Below, in pieces: positions 56,501-64,000 of a stretch of DNA of 64,000 bases. The notes below the pieces were generated by a model, which was not told the origin of the DNA, did not search any database, and saw nothing but the letters and a program-made list of their open reading frames with translations. Source of the DNA: Macrostomum hystrix (Eukaryota > Platyhelminthes > Macrostomidae); contig CATNEN010000001.1 of assembly GCA_950097015.1 (NCBI GenBank), forward strand, positions 15,183,001 through 15,247,000. Direction: 5' to 3'. A program made the position numbers and the translations under genes. Numbering within the stretch: position 1 is the first letter of the stretch; every line of letters starts with the position of its first letter.

Positions 56501-59500
56501 TAAAAGCCACCTCCTTAGGTGAGCCTTGCAAATTGCGCATTGCGCCCACTAGTGCGTTGGCCCCTGCCAGCTCACATCTAGCTTTCCCCCTCCTCTGCCT
56601 TTGCTGATTTTGCAGTATTCTTTATCTTTTTAGCCGCAGTGACAACGCTTCCCACTGATTCAGCCACGTTCTTAATATTATCTTTGTTCTCACTAATGAC
56701 TTTAAAGACCCGAGCACCCTGTGCAATTATACCAGCAAGACCATTCCCGGAGCGTTCCTTCCTCGGATAGTGGCCTGCCGGGAAAAGTCCAGATCCACGC
56801 TTCATTAGACTAATTTCCTCCTTGTCATAGTATTTGTCCACGTCTTTTTCGAAAAAATCGGCATTTTTATTAGGGAAGAAATTATTTTTTGCTAAAACGT
56901 GCAAGCAGAAGCTCTCTTGCCCGTTTGTCGATATACTTCTTTTCCATCATTTAGTCCAGGATGTTGACAAATTCTTTTCTATTTTCGTCTTTCATGCCAG
57001 TCTTTGCAGCTCCAAGAAAAACAGCCACTCGCTTATAAATGTCAGAAATTCCTTTTCCAGTGGGGTTTTCAGGCGACTGAAATGATTGGTCAGTGGAGGA
57101 CTGGTCGGTGGAGGACTGGTCTGAAGGTGAACTCACTACTGGTCTTTGTTGTGGTGTGAACACTCTTGCTTTGATTTTATTCATTCGATCTGGGCAGAAA
57201 TTTTCTAGTGGTTGCCAGGCATCCGAGTGATTTTCTTTATAATTAGCTACTAGAGTCGGATCTGCATTTTCCAGTTGCCTGAGTATGTATTCGGGTATTG
57301 ATTCGGATGTTTGTTGCTGTTTTACCGGTTATTGTTCTAGATATTTTATGACATCTTCTTGATCTGGCAAACCAAACCATTGTTTAAAATGCTTGTACTT
57401 TTTGAATCTAGTCAGGATGACACCGTTGTCATGAACTTGTGGGACCTTTAGTATTTCTATATCTCTAGCAAGAGCAAAACTCACTAGATCTCTGTAGTTC
57501 TTTAGTTGCTTGTCCGAAATTTTCTCTTGGTTCTTAGTCATAAAATTCAGTAAGGTTTCTGTGTAAATTATGCTCTTAGTTTCTGAGCCTTTGACAACAG
57601 AAATATGGTTCTTATTTATGTCGATATAATATTCCACTGGTTCATTATAAATGTTTTTTCTCCCCATACTTATTCCAAATACATATTTCCCATTATGTTC
57701 TACACGTTCTACTGCTCCAAAAATGTTATCTGTCACTTTTAGTTGTGATTGATGCGATTCTGCAGATTGCTGTATCTGCGGTGCTTCTGGAATTTTGTCC
57801 AAAGCCTTTTGCACCTGGGTTTCCTGTATGTTGTCAATATTTTCTTTGACTTGATCAATATTTTTCCATACCCGGGTTTATGAAACTCTGTGGCTGCTTG
57901 GACAAACTCATTGTAGGATTGTTGCTCCTTATTGATTAGCCCGGTAACTCTCTTTTCTGCTTGTGCTAGCTTCTCCAATTCAGATATTTAGTGCGCATTT
58001 TTTTCGCTTCATTTCTTATTTTATTTTTTTTAGTTTAAAAAATGAACGACCCACTGACACCAGTTTTCTACAAAATTAACAAGCCTATTTTGAGTGATGA
58101 TAGCACAATCAAAGCGACAAAAGTAAGAGTTCCCAGTCAGGAAAATCAGAATGAAACTAATCTTGGTCCTGGTCAAACACTGGCATTCACCTACAATGGA
58201 TGTTCGTCTCTGGTTAGTGTGCACAGTCTTAAGAGCGGCTTCCATATGACATTTCAACTCAAGACAAAAGGTGTGGATGCAGCTCATGCTAACGTTGACA
58301 AGCATGATGCTGATGTGGCTCTGATCAGTAACTTTTGGGCGTACATGTTCAAGGAGTTTAGTGTATCGAATGGGAGCACAGAGTTGGAGCGAATCGCCAA
58401 CTTTGGAATTGTCTATGACGCTCATTGTTTGATCGAGAATCCAGATTTTATTCAGTTGGGGAGTGGTGCAGGTTTCATTGCAGATGAAAAAGAAGGAGAT
58501 ATCAATGACAGTGGCTATAAAAAGAGGAAGAAGAGATACAACTATGCATTGCAAGGTGCTGATGATGCTGCTAAGAACCCGCTGTATCGGTCTGTTAATG
58601 TATTCGTACCACTGAGATTCATGAGTGGATTCTGTAATGCATTTAATCGACTGACTAGTAACTTCAGCTACACCTTTAAGATGACTAGAGATGATCGCAG
58701 TAGAGTGTTGTGGACTGGGGCGGACCACACTAGGATGGAAGTGAAGCTAACCGGAATCGAGCTGTATTTGGAAGTCATTGAGCCAAAGACCGCACTAAAA
58801 GCAGATTATCTCAAGGCAATAGATAAGGACATTGATGTCGCCTACACGGCCTACATGTGTCGAGATGAGCGAAACGAAACCAGAACAAACATCTGCATTA
58901 AAGAGGGATCATGCAGAAATCCAAGGTATATTATTATTAACATAAGAAACCCAAACAACATTATACGCTACATGCATGGAGATGTGCGGTCCATTCAGCA
59001 TGAAATCAGTGATAATCTTTACCCTGCACTGCCACAAAATGGAAATTTCAAAGAAAACAAGATAAGTAAATTTTACAGCGAGTTGGTCGACTTGGCTGTG
59101 AAAGAGAACAATGGAATTGCTATCACTGCTCTTCAGTATGGAACTCTTTATCCGATGTTTGGCGCTGATGTATCTGCCAGACAAAAGTCTACTGAAAACA
59201 GCCCTGTGAATATCGTTACATTGAGAGAATATCGTAACATTGAGAGGACTGCCGCAACTGCTGTTGACCTGTACATTATCTATGCGGTCGAGAGGAAGGT
59301 GAAGCTTAACATTATCAACAATTCATCCAGTAAAGTTTAAATATTTTTTCGGGGCTGAAAATGGAAGCGCTTGCTGAGAGACTAAATAAGATTATTTCTC
59401 ACTCTAAGGAGAGCATTCCTATTACAATAGCTGGGCGAATTAATGACTCAAACGGGATATTTGTTGAAAAATTAGAGCAGGCGATTCGCCTGGATCCAGG

Positions 59501-62500
59501 TGCTAATTACCATGTATATCTTAACGACTTCACTGGTTGGTCAAACGTTCCCAATATGACGGCAGCAAATAATAAGTTTCATTACAAATGGAAAGGTGTA
59601 GCAGCAGAAGCTGGGGTATTCCCTGTGAGCACGCAAAGTGTGGATACCTACAATTACTTTCTAGAAAATGTTTTTACTAAAAGAGGCCATTTTGAGACAC
59701 CTAATGCAAGCAAGCCAGAGACTAAACTATTCCCTGTCAAACTATCCTATGATCTCACTGTAATGAGAGTGGTCATGCAAGTTCACAAAGATGCTGAGGC
59801 TGAATTTAAAGATGACACTTGGCATAGGGAATTGGGATTCGAGAAAAAAGTTTATAAGGCGGAAGCACAGACTGCATCACCGGAGGCAGTTTCGAGGACC
59901 CTGCTAAGCGGTCTGTTCTTAGCACCCAATATCGCAGACATTGTAAAGGGTCTGAATATTCTAATCAAAAGTAATCTCAGTCTTGATTGGGCATTTAAGG
60001 GAAAGCGAACGAATATTTTGTACAACATCTCAAACTCTGTTCCTGGAGGACAGATGCTGGTAGAGAAACCAAATCCAGTGAAAAGAGTTGTGCTAAGTAA
60101 TAAGGAGATTCACGAGATTGTGCTGCAGTTTGAGACGGAAGATGGTGTTGGCGTTGATTTCAACGGTGAAGAGTTTGTATTGACGTTGATCATTGAGAGA
60201 ATGTAAGCTGCTTAATGATTTCTGCAAAGTTATAGTAGCTGTCATAGTCCTTTACGTACGTTACTTCATACTTTTGAAACCAGTGTCTTTGGAGAGCTAG
60301 ATTAATATTTGGGACGTCAACGCCGGGCCAATATTTTCTCATGTACTCGCTGCATTCTTGTTTGCATCGGTACTTACTCTTGTAATTAGGCTCATGCCTT
60401 TTGTAATAAGATCCTGGAGAGACGATTGGGAGCATTTTTAATGAGAATATAATTTTTTTGGAGGATGAGCACCCTAGGTTTGGGATCTTGAGTTTGGGGA
60501 TTGGGATTTTAGCGCTAATTTGATTGTCTTGGCACGCTTTTTGCAGGTTCACTTTTTTTCCTGATCTCTTCGGGAATATTAAGGCGGCTGTGATAATTTT
60601 TTGTCCCAGATATGCAACTCACAAACTGATATGGAAAGTAGGGAATAAGGTAACAGATTTTTTTGGCGGGGAACCTTTCTTCCTTCGGGAAGAATAAAGG
60701 TAATGGTTTATGCATTAAGGAGGCTGCGATAATTTTTGTCCTAGATATGCAACTCACAAACTAATGTGGAAAGTAGAGAATTTAGAATATAGAGAAGAAA
60801 ATTTAGAATATAGAGACGGAGTTTTTTAGAGAGAGAGGCGGGGACCCTTTTTTCCTGATCTCTTTGGGAAGAATAAAGGTAATGGTTTGTGGATAATGGG
60901 GGCTGCGACTATTTTTGTCCTAGAAGGCCCCCTTTGCCTACTACTTATGTATCAACGCTAGTTAGACAAGATTTTTGGTAAAAAGACTACTGGTATAATA
61001 CGCTCGTATAATAGTCATTTTGTTTGGATTCCAGAACAATACAAATAGGCCTATAACAGCGTTGGTGGCATATCTGTTTTAATTACTTAAAAACTTTAAA
61101 AATGACAATAACGCATGGAGACGTCCATGGTGTCAGCCGAGTTACAACGGGACTAACACCGTTGATATCAGACTTTTAAAGTCTCTATGATCCTGTGCTT
61201 TTCGAGTCCCTGTCGAAATGCAGATTCGAATTGTTTGAAATTGACTAATTTGCTAGTATTTTCACCACGTTAGAAAAATAACTGCGATTAATAAGAGAAC
61301 CTTTAAAGAGAAAATTCTAGGCATTAGCTTACCAGTACAACACCAGCGGATGAGCCATAAATAGCATACAGACAAGGAAACTTATCCCCAGAAGCTTTCT
61401 CCCTCATCATGGCCACCTGGGCATCGCGGATTCGTTGAAAGGTCTCGCCACGTTGTATGTTGTCGTAGATTGTGTCGTGAACTTCTGGCATGGGATGGCA
61501 GATGTTCTCCACGGGAAAGTGACACAATAGAAAGTAGAAACCGACAAACTGGCTGACCGCCTCGTCGATAAAAACGGTTCTGTTTGATAAGAAATTTGTT
61601 TAATTAGTCCCTAAAGAAACATTTATCTACACGCATAGTCACCAATAGTATAACACACACATTACTCACTCGACGTCCAGAATTTCTTTGATCTTATCCC
61701 CGTGCAGATTCGAACCCACGCCCGTCACGTGAATGTGCTTGGCGGAGTTGGGTTGAAATTTTCCTTTTAAATAATGGAGCGCCGATTCGAAGTGTTTGTT
61801 CCGGAACGTGGCAAAGTGAAGGTCGCACTTTCCATCGCCAGCCTCCTTGGTGTAGAAAATCTTGGTAAGGGTGCTACCTGTGCAGTTTTGTTAGGGGTTG
61901 TATCTAATAATTTTAAAAGCAGTGTTTTAAAAAACATAAGTATATTAATGTACGAGCATTTAAAAATCAGAATCAAGTACGTTTTTAAAGGATTCGATGA
62001 AGTCTTTAAAAGGCAAGGTTTTTTCACCCAGTGCTTGGTGCTTCAAAATTCAGATCGAGTTGTCGTAGCTGAAATCTTAGTAAAGGGGAAGCTATTTGTA
62101 TCTTTTAGCGAAACGTAACTCAGTGCTCCAGTCAAACCAGCTGTCAAATAACAACAGCATCAATAAATAATTGAGTGAAATGCGAGGGAAGATTCCTGGA
62201 AAATTCATAACAATAAGTTCGAGTATAACAAAGATGAATTATAGATTGCGAGAATATTGAGAATTAAGTTGATGATTACTGTTCTAAAATAGATAAATAG
62301 CAAAATAAATGTTATACTCGTATACTGGTACGAGTGAGATTTTCTTTGCGAAATGGAATTTTCTGGAAAGATGAGGAATTTGACTTTGTGAATCAATTAG
62401 CGAAATTTCTAGAATGTACATAAACGGAAGAGAATCGCGAAACGCTACAAAACGCTACAGAAGTCATTTTATTTCATATATTTAGTTGAGGTTTTTGTAG

Positions 62501-62698
62501 CTCGCATTAGACGCAAAGAGCAGCTAATGTTGAATAACAAAATTTGACAATATTTACTAGCTAGGTTAGGTTGAATTGACTTGACTTACCACCATCGATA
62601 GATATGAAAGAGGAGTCTTCCATCTGGGCGATGACAGTGGAGTCAACGCGAATGCTTTCATCTCGGATCAGATATGAATGTACCGCTGCGTCTGACAT
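44593..62698 (-). CDS. Pantothenate kinase-like protein, six exons
   Basis: Exons in gene order: 62698-62590, 61877-61670, 61579-61333, 46450-46195, 45632-45445, 44712-44593. All junctions are GT-AG and in phase, giving 375 codons. The protein follows the eukaryotic type II pantothenate kinase fold from end to end: SIDGGSTLTKIFY (ATP-site start), a HVTGVGSN block, IDEAVSQFVGFYFLL, YGSSAGVVL, LLAGKSFLGICQMLIG, SGKRGNIDTQIRDI, SLEDCRPEDIAQSLV, VRNIFYGGNFF and the terminal HTAALGAALS. This family phosphorylates pantothenate, the first step of CoA synthesis. Several glycine-rich motifs are weakened (TGVGS for TGGGA; HRHLLAGKS where GGSSLGGGT is usual), so activity is uncertain and a pseudokinase is possible. 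AATAAA lies 29 nt after the stop. Intron 3 is about 14.9 kb and holds a Polinton and Helitrons. Confidence 0.88.
45020..45350 (-). mobile_element. tRNA-derived SINE with target-site duplication
   Basis: Minus-strand orientation. The head contains an A box (TAGCCTAGTGGTTAGGGCG) and a B box (GGTTCGATTCC). The body has the CTTGCTAAAGGACG and CTGGTACCCATTT blocks typical of invertebrate tRNA SINEs, and the tail is (ATT)n. The duplication ATGATCTTAA is at 45010-45019 and 45351-45360. It sits in intron 5 of the kinase gene. Confidence 0.85.
45826..46025 (+). repeat. Dispersed repeat, copy 1
   Basis: Shares the GTGAAAGTGTACACTG, GAGTGTGTGCC, TATCTGTGCGTATGTGT and CCTTCTCGCTGGCTGCGG blocks with the reverse complement of 63755-63990. 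It lies in intron 4 of the kinase gene. Family unknown. Confidence 0.7.
46825..47763 (-). mobile_element. Non-autonomous Helitron A (short)
   Basis: The 5' end on the minus strand is TCCACTATACTAAAAATGAA at 47763, followed by the AACGGCTCAACCGATTTTCA block. The 3' hairpin CCCCGAAGGGGGG and AAAACTTGC are at about 46825-46850, with a degenerate terminal tetranucleotide. The interior is an 18-nt array (about 46910-47260). It is tail-to-head with Helitron B. Confidence 0.7.
47860..48540 (-). repeat. 18-nt minisatellite in Helitron B
   Basis: Reverse complement of GGGGGATCATTGTCAACT, over 30 copies, with GATGATGATC and AATGAACCC variants in repeating blocks. The 167- and 171-codon ORFs over it are artefacts. 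Confidence 0.95.
48580..49130 (-). repeat. 23-nt minisatellite in Helitron B
   Basis: Reverse complement of the 25640-27165 unit (here TTTAGCCATGATTCAAACTC plus TGG), about 23 copies, with GGGTTAGCC variants alternating with GGTTTAGCC. Confidence 0.95.
49711..49914 (-). mobile_element. Short GC-rich retroposon (SINE-like) with 10-bp target duplication
   Basis: CCTTAGCAAT occurs at 49701-49710 and 49915-49924 and is single-copy at the equivalent place in related Helitrons. The insert is GC-rich and ends in (GTT)n on the minus strand. No A or B box is clearly visible, so the head origin is unknown. Confidence 0.7.
50083..50520 (+). repeat. Left terminal inverted repeat of the Polinton
   Basis: Contains GTTGATACAT, GGGGGCCTTCTAGGACAAAA, ACAAACCATTACCTTTATTC and TCTAAATTCTCTACTTT, each found inverted at the right end. 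The block recurs imperfectly from 50280 (AGGACAAAAAAAATATCACA...), so the TIR is made of subrepeats of about 165 bp. Confidence 0.85.
50528..50660 (+). repeat. 21-nt tandem repeat (GTTCTTTGAAGATTCAAATT + T)
   Basis: About six copies just inside the left TIR, which keeps a spurious frame open. Confidence 0.85.
50772..51240 (-). pseudogene. Phospholipase A2-like ORF relic in the Polinton
   Basis: Starting near 51240 the minus strand reads GWTIPGYKYCGPLNPL, the calcium-loop type motif, then DSVCMWHEIKY, the place of the catalytic HD-xx-Y helix, then a lysine/glycine-rich tail to the stop at 50772. That order matches the PLA2 domain of parvovirus VP1 and similar virus-encoded PLA2 proteins. The usual Asp after the catalytic His is Glu here, and no in-frame ATG is visible at the 5' end, so it is probably inactive. 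Family members act in breaching host membranes during entry. Confidence 0.5.
51284..52208 (+). pseudogene. Polinton integrase (retroviral type), frameshifted
   Basis: Starts at ATG 51284. A helical N-terminal part precedes the DDE core: HQADLLFLP with YALTVIDIASRY (first Asp block), then after a frame change near 51680 MIDPGKEFMGAV (second Asp block) and DQAFVERFNLTL (Glu). The C-terminal part ends at 52208 with an SH3-like basic region. One indel around 51680 splits the core, so it is inactive as it stands. Orientation and place next to the left TIR are typical for Polintons. Confidence 0.85.
52303..55608 (+). pseudogene. Polinton protein-primed DNA polymerase B, multiply broken
   Basis: The N-terminal region is open from about 52303 to 53493 and includes a CRLC...H..C finger-like segment and the exonuclease I motif VYADFEC. 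Further pieces lie in other frames: 53423-53641, then 53620-54171 (DSFQFL and the YLLTDVFLLADVFE exonuclease III region). A stop follows SWE at 54169, then the same frame continues with the palm motif A (YLDANNLYGWAMS). After a shift near 54735 comes motif B (KLANNSVYGK) and the catalytic motif C (YTDTDS, about 55110). A final shift near 55400 leads to the natural-looking end at 55608. At least three frameshifts and one nonsense change make it inactive. Confidence 0.9.
55609..56577 (+). mobile_element. Candidate solo LTR or other insertion inside the Polinton
   Basis: The GC-rich composition differs from the AT-rich Polinton. It has a TATTTAAG TATA-like box near 56279 with a CT- and GC-rich stretch after it, and a CCCCCAATAGTAAA-type end. 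The boundaries (TG near 55867, CA near 56572) are guesses, and no clear target duplication is seen. No ORF with a recognisable domain. Confidence 0.35.
56578..56950 (-). pseudogene. Small basic Polinton ORF (possible membrane-active minor protein)
   Basis: Starts at ATG 56950 (MMEKKYIDKR), overlapping the stop of the preceding minus-strand ORF. The frame shifts in an A-run near 56880 and continues with GSGLFPAGHYPRKERSGNG, an alanine/valine/isoleucine amphipathic stretch and a lysine-rich tail. Size, basic charge and amphipathic helix resemble the small virion proteins (adenovirus pX/VI-like) noted in adintovirus-type elements, but the match is weak. Confidence 0.4.
56951..57978 (-). pseudogene. 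Polinton accessory/structural ORF, one shift and one stop
   Basis: Reading down from 57978: a helical N-terminus (EKLAQAEKRVTGLINKEQQS), a frame change in an A-run near 57865, then the 161-codon frame to 57329 with a VKGSETKSIIYTETLLNFM segment followed by KNYRDLVSFALARD. A stop follows YLEQ at about 57329, and the same frame then continues to 56951 (SIPEYILRQLENADPT... serine-rich... GISDIYKRVAVFLG). The central segment resembles a conserved uncharacterised Polinton/adintovirus virion-associated protein. Inactive as it stands. Confidence 0.45.
58042..59340 (+). CDS. Polinton major capsid protein (double jelly-roll)
   Basis: Intact 432-codon frame with ATG in an A-rich context. Long beta-rich segments, a central region with VNVFVPLRFMSGFCNAF, and a C-terminal half with TALQYGTLYPMFGADVSA and a final strand-rich segment fit the second jelly roll and closing strands of Polinton major capsid proteins. 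Its position directly upstream of the minor capsid gene supports the call. The family forms the trimeric shell of the predicted virion. No stops or shifts occur although the replication genes of the same element are broken. Confidence 0.7.
   Translation: MNDPLTPVFYKINKPILSDDSTIKATKVRVPSQENQNETNLGPGQTLAFTYNGCSSLVSVHSLKSGFHMTFQLKTKGVDAAHANVDKHDADVALISNFWAYMFKEFSVSNGSTELERIANFGIVYDAHCLIENPDFIQLGSGAGFIADEKEGDINDSGYKKRKKRYNYALQGADDAAKNPLYRSVNVFVPLRFMSGFCNAFNRLTSNFSYTFKMTRDDRSRVLWTGADHTRMEVKLTGIELYLEVIEPKTALKADYLKAIDKDIDVAYTAYMCRDERNETRTNICIKEGSCRNPRYIIINIRNPNNIIRYMHGDVRSIQHEISDNLYPALPQNGNFKENKISKFYSELVDLAVKENNGIAITALQYGTLYPMFGADVSARQKSTENSPVNIVTLREYRNIERTAATAVDLYIIYAVERKVKLNIINNSSSKV
59361..60206 (+). 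CDS. Polinton minor capsid (penton-like) protein
   Basis: Intact 281-codon frame, 20 bp after the major capsid stop, so probably co-transcribed. It has an opening IPITIAGRINDSNGIFVE strand pair, a conserved NNKFHYKW block, a central LSLDWAFKGKRTNILYNIS motif with a P-G-G turn, and a final VDFNGEEFVLTLII strand. These are the recurring blocks of the single-jelly-roll protein next to the major capsid gene in Polintons and adintoviruses. Predicted role: vertex or minor coat protein. Confidence 0.75.
   Translation: MEALAERLNKIISHSKESIPITIAGRINDSNGIFVEKLEQAIRLDPGANYHVYLNDFTGWSNVPNMTAANNKFHYKWKGVAAEAGVFPVSTQSVDTYNYFLENVFTKRGHFETPNASKPETKLFPVKLSYDLTVMRVVMQVHKDAEAEFKDDTWHRELGFEKKVYKAEAQTASPEAVSRTLLSGLFLAPNIADIVKGLNILIKSNLSLDWAFKGKRTNILYNISNSVPGGQMLVEKPNPVKRVVLSNKEIHEIVLQFETEDGVGVDFNGEEFVLTLIIERM
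60190..60552 (-). CDS. Short Polinton ORF of unknown function
   Basis: A 120-codon minus-strand frame starting at GTG (no upstream ATG) and overlapping the end of the minor capsid gene by 17 nt. The middle is rich in tyrosine and lysine with a pair of cysteines (KYRCKQECSEYMRKYW), followed by a polar C-terminus. It reaches into the right TIR. No family recognised. Confidence 0.4.
   Translation of the reverse strand: MNLQKACQDNQISAKIPIPKLKIPNLGCSSSKKIIFSLKMLPIVSPGSYYKRHEPNYKSKYRCKQECSEYMRKYWPGVDVPNINLALQRHWFQKYEVTYVKDYDSYYNFAEIIKQLTFSQ
60535..60966 (-). repeat. Right terminal inverted repeat of the Polinton
   Basis: Inverted counterpart of 50083-50520 with the same subrepeat structure (GATATGCAACTCACAAACT units at about 60610 and 60745). 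The outermost shared string is TGTATCAAC near 60949-60957. Confidence 0.85.
61333..62698 (-). other. Exons 1-3 of the pantothenate kinase-like gene
   Basis: Exon 1 (62698-62590) starts MSDAAVHSYLIRDES and ends in the first glycine of the nucleotide-binding loop. Exon 2 (61877-61670) completes the loop and carries the TG-V-GS motif. Exon 3 (61579-61333) carries IDEAVSQF and the YGSSAGVVL block, with an insertion-like polar stretch between them. Introns 1 and 2 are about 0.7 kb and 90 bp. The 86-codon and 114-codon ORFs overlapping exon 2 are shadows. Confidence 0.88.
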
Positions 62699-63229
62699 TC
62701 CGAAGCTGTGAAAATACTTTGACAGCTGACAGCTATATGCAAATACTCTTTGTGACTTAAAATTTTCAATTTCTGAAAAAAGGCAATGCTTTCATTATAG
62801 CACTGTGGTATCTTGGCTTGTTCATACCTTTATTCAATGCATGTGCTGCATATGCGTCATTAGATAAGAGTATTTCTGCCCATACTAAAATGTTGCTTGT
62901 TACCCTACTCTCTGTTTCTAGACAGTCGCACAGTTTCTTATCTACGAAAAAATTTTCAAATCGGTGAAGCTTTTATCGACTTTCTAGCTAATTTCTCATA
63001 GGCTAAACTGTTAAGCTGTCTGGCAGAGATTTCTTGACACAAAATGCATTATCTGAATTTTCAAGAATAACAATTTCGCTTCTCGACAGCTTCATGCTCT
63101 CCGTATTAAAAGGCTCCTCCGCGCTTTATCGGTTAACCAGCATTCTTTGTCACCATTAAATAATATACCCTGATTTCTTCTTTGCTGGTGTTTTTTTCTC
63201 GTAGCTTCAATCGATATTATATTTATCTA
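62699..63229. other. Upstream flank of the kinase gene
   Basis: AT-rich; no TATA box or ORF stands out. The promoter of the minus-strand kinase gene should lie here. Confidence 0.35.
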
Positions 63230-63600
63230 AGGAGAGACGGAAAGATAAAGAAACGGAGGGAAATGGAGGGAGACAGGGGGTGGAGGGACACGGAGGTAGA
63301 CATGGGGTGGAAAGAGATGTAGGTAGACATGGGGTGAAGGGAGAGGAGGGAGATGGAGGTAGACAGGGGACGAGGAAGACAATTGGGTAGACAGGGGGAG
63401 GAGTGAGATGGAGGTAGACAGGGGGAGGAGGGAGATGGAGGTAGACAGGGGGAGGAGGGAGACGGAAGTAGACAGGGGGAGGAGGGAGACGGAAGTAGAC
63501 AGGGGGAGGAGGGAGACGGAAGTAGACTTGGGGTGGAGGGAGAGGAGGGAGATGGAAGTAAACAGGGGAAGGAGGGAGACGGAAGACCACAGCGGACGGT
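63230..63600. repeat. Purine-rich minisatellite (GGGAGACGGAAGTAGACAGG)
   Basis: About 13 units of about 26-30 nt with strong strand asymmetry (G/A on plus). ORFs over it on both strands are artefacts. Confidence 0.9.
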
Positions 63601-63754
63601 CAGGTCAAGTGGGGAATAACTTTTTGGAGCTGCTGAGCTGGACTCCCCAGTTTGCTGCCTGTCACCTGCTCAAGTTATTAGTCTGCGTATGATTGTTGGT
63701 GAATGTGTGATTGCATATGATTAGTGAAATCTAATAATAATAATTGCAGGAGGG

Positions 63755-63990
63755 CTGCGGGCAATGGTACATCATTTGGTGACACTAGACCCGCAGCCAG
63801 CGAGAAGGCATTTCTGCCAATTTCGCTGAGTACACACGCACACAGATACCGTACGCAGCCATAAGCTCACATGTGTGTACATCTGCCCTGACTTCAGGTA
63901 CACACTCACTCATCGTCAGGCAGTGTAAACTTTCACTGTGCCTTGGAGGTTGACCCTGGCACTTAAATTGCACGACAAGCCCCCAAGCCT
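63755..63990 (-). repeat. Dispersed repeat, copy 2 (inverted)
   Basis: Reverse complement similar to 45826-46025 over several blocks, ending in CCTTCTCGCTGGCTGCGG and TCTAGTGTCACCAAATGAT. The pair brackets most of the kinase gene in inverted orientation. Confidence 0.7.
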
Positions 63991-64000
63991 TCTCTCCGCG

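Larger units (their letters stand above)
50083..60966 (+). mobile_element. Polinton/Maverick (adintovirus-like) element, compact and partly decayed
   Basis: About 10.9 kb bounded by inverted repeats of over 400 bp. Content in order: a PLA2-like relic (minus), retroviral-type integrase (plus, broken), protein-primed DNA polymerase B (plus, broken), a non-Polinton insertion, two small broken ORFs (minus), major capsid (plus, open), minor capsid (plus, open) and a short ORF (minus). No FtsK/HerA-type ATPase or adenovirus-type protease frame is seen. The usual size is 15-20 kb, so those genes may have been deleted around 55.6-56.6 kb. It lies in intron 3 of the kinase gene. Exact termini and the target duplication could not be fixed. 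Confidence 0.85.

Noticed and set aside
58030-58728. 232-codon minus-strand ORF
   Set aside because: Antisense to the major capsid gene; the plus frame has the family features and a good ATG.

Overview
The window looks like a repeat-laden piece of a metazoan nuclear genome. The evidence is GT-AG introns with clean phase, a WRPW-ending Hairy/E(spl) bHLH gene, a six-exon pantothenate kinase gene, tRNA-derived SINEs, and dense transposon cover (Ty3/gypsy, Helitron, Polinton/Maverick, KDZ-like, LINE). I cannot fix the phylum from sequence alone; an invertebrate seems most likely.

Layout. 1-6.6 kb: 3' two-thirds of a Ty3/gypsy element with a membrane-type ORF just upstream of pol, ending in a candidate 3' LTR. 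6.8-10.9 kb: a decayed KDZ-type transposase, then a zinc-finger/SET(KMT5A-like) relic, each followed by the same 225-bp repeat. 11-19.6 kb: a compact hes gene (17,194-17,514) with a TATA box and a five-unit heat-shock-element-like motif, surrounded by partial copies of its own promoter and 3' region and by tandem duplications. 20-24.5 kb: GC-rich repeats, a candidate LTR and weak ORFs. 25.0-38.7 kb: plus-strand non-autonomous Helitrons whose interiors are minisatellites (23-, 18-, 31-, 21- and about 24-nt units). Between them sit two small intron-containing genes in divergent orientation: an RGG/zinc-knuckle/polyQ protein (minus) and a 338-aa two-OB-fold RPA1-like protein (plus). 38.8-44.4 kb: a LINE fragment and a frame-disrupted GC-rich Ty3/gypsy element.

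44.6-62.7 kb: a divergent pantothenate kinase gene on the minus strand. Its six exons join in phase to give 375 codons. Intron 3 is about 14.9 kb and holds two head-to-tail minus-strand Helitrons and a compact (about 10.9 kb) Polinton with terminal inverted repeats. The Polinton keeps open major and minor capsid genes, while integrase and protein-primed DNA polymerase B are broken. It also has a phospholipase A2-like relic; no packaging ATPase or protease was found. 62.7-64 kb: upstream flank, a purine-rich minisatellite and a dispersed repeat that also lies inside the kinase gene.

Host genes I consider well supported are hes, the RPA1-like gene, the zinc-knuckle/polyQ gene and the pantothenate kinase. 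Nearly everything else is mobile DNA or derived from it. Many long reading frames in the 25-28, 35-38 and 46-49 kb regions are artefacts of tandem arrays with periods divisible by three.
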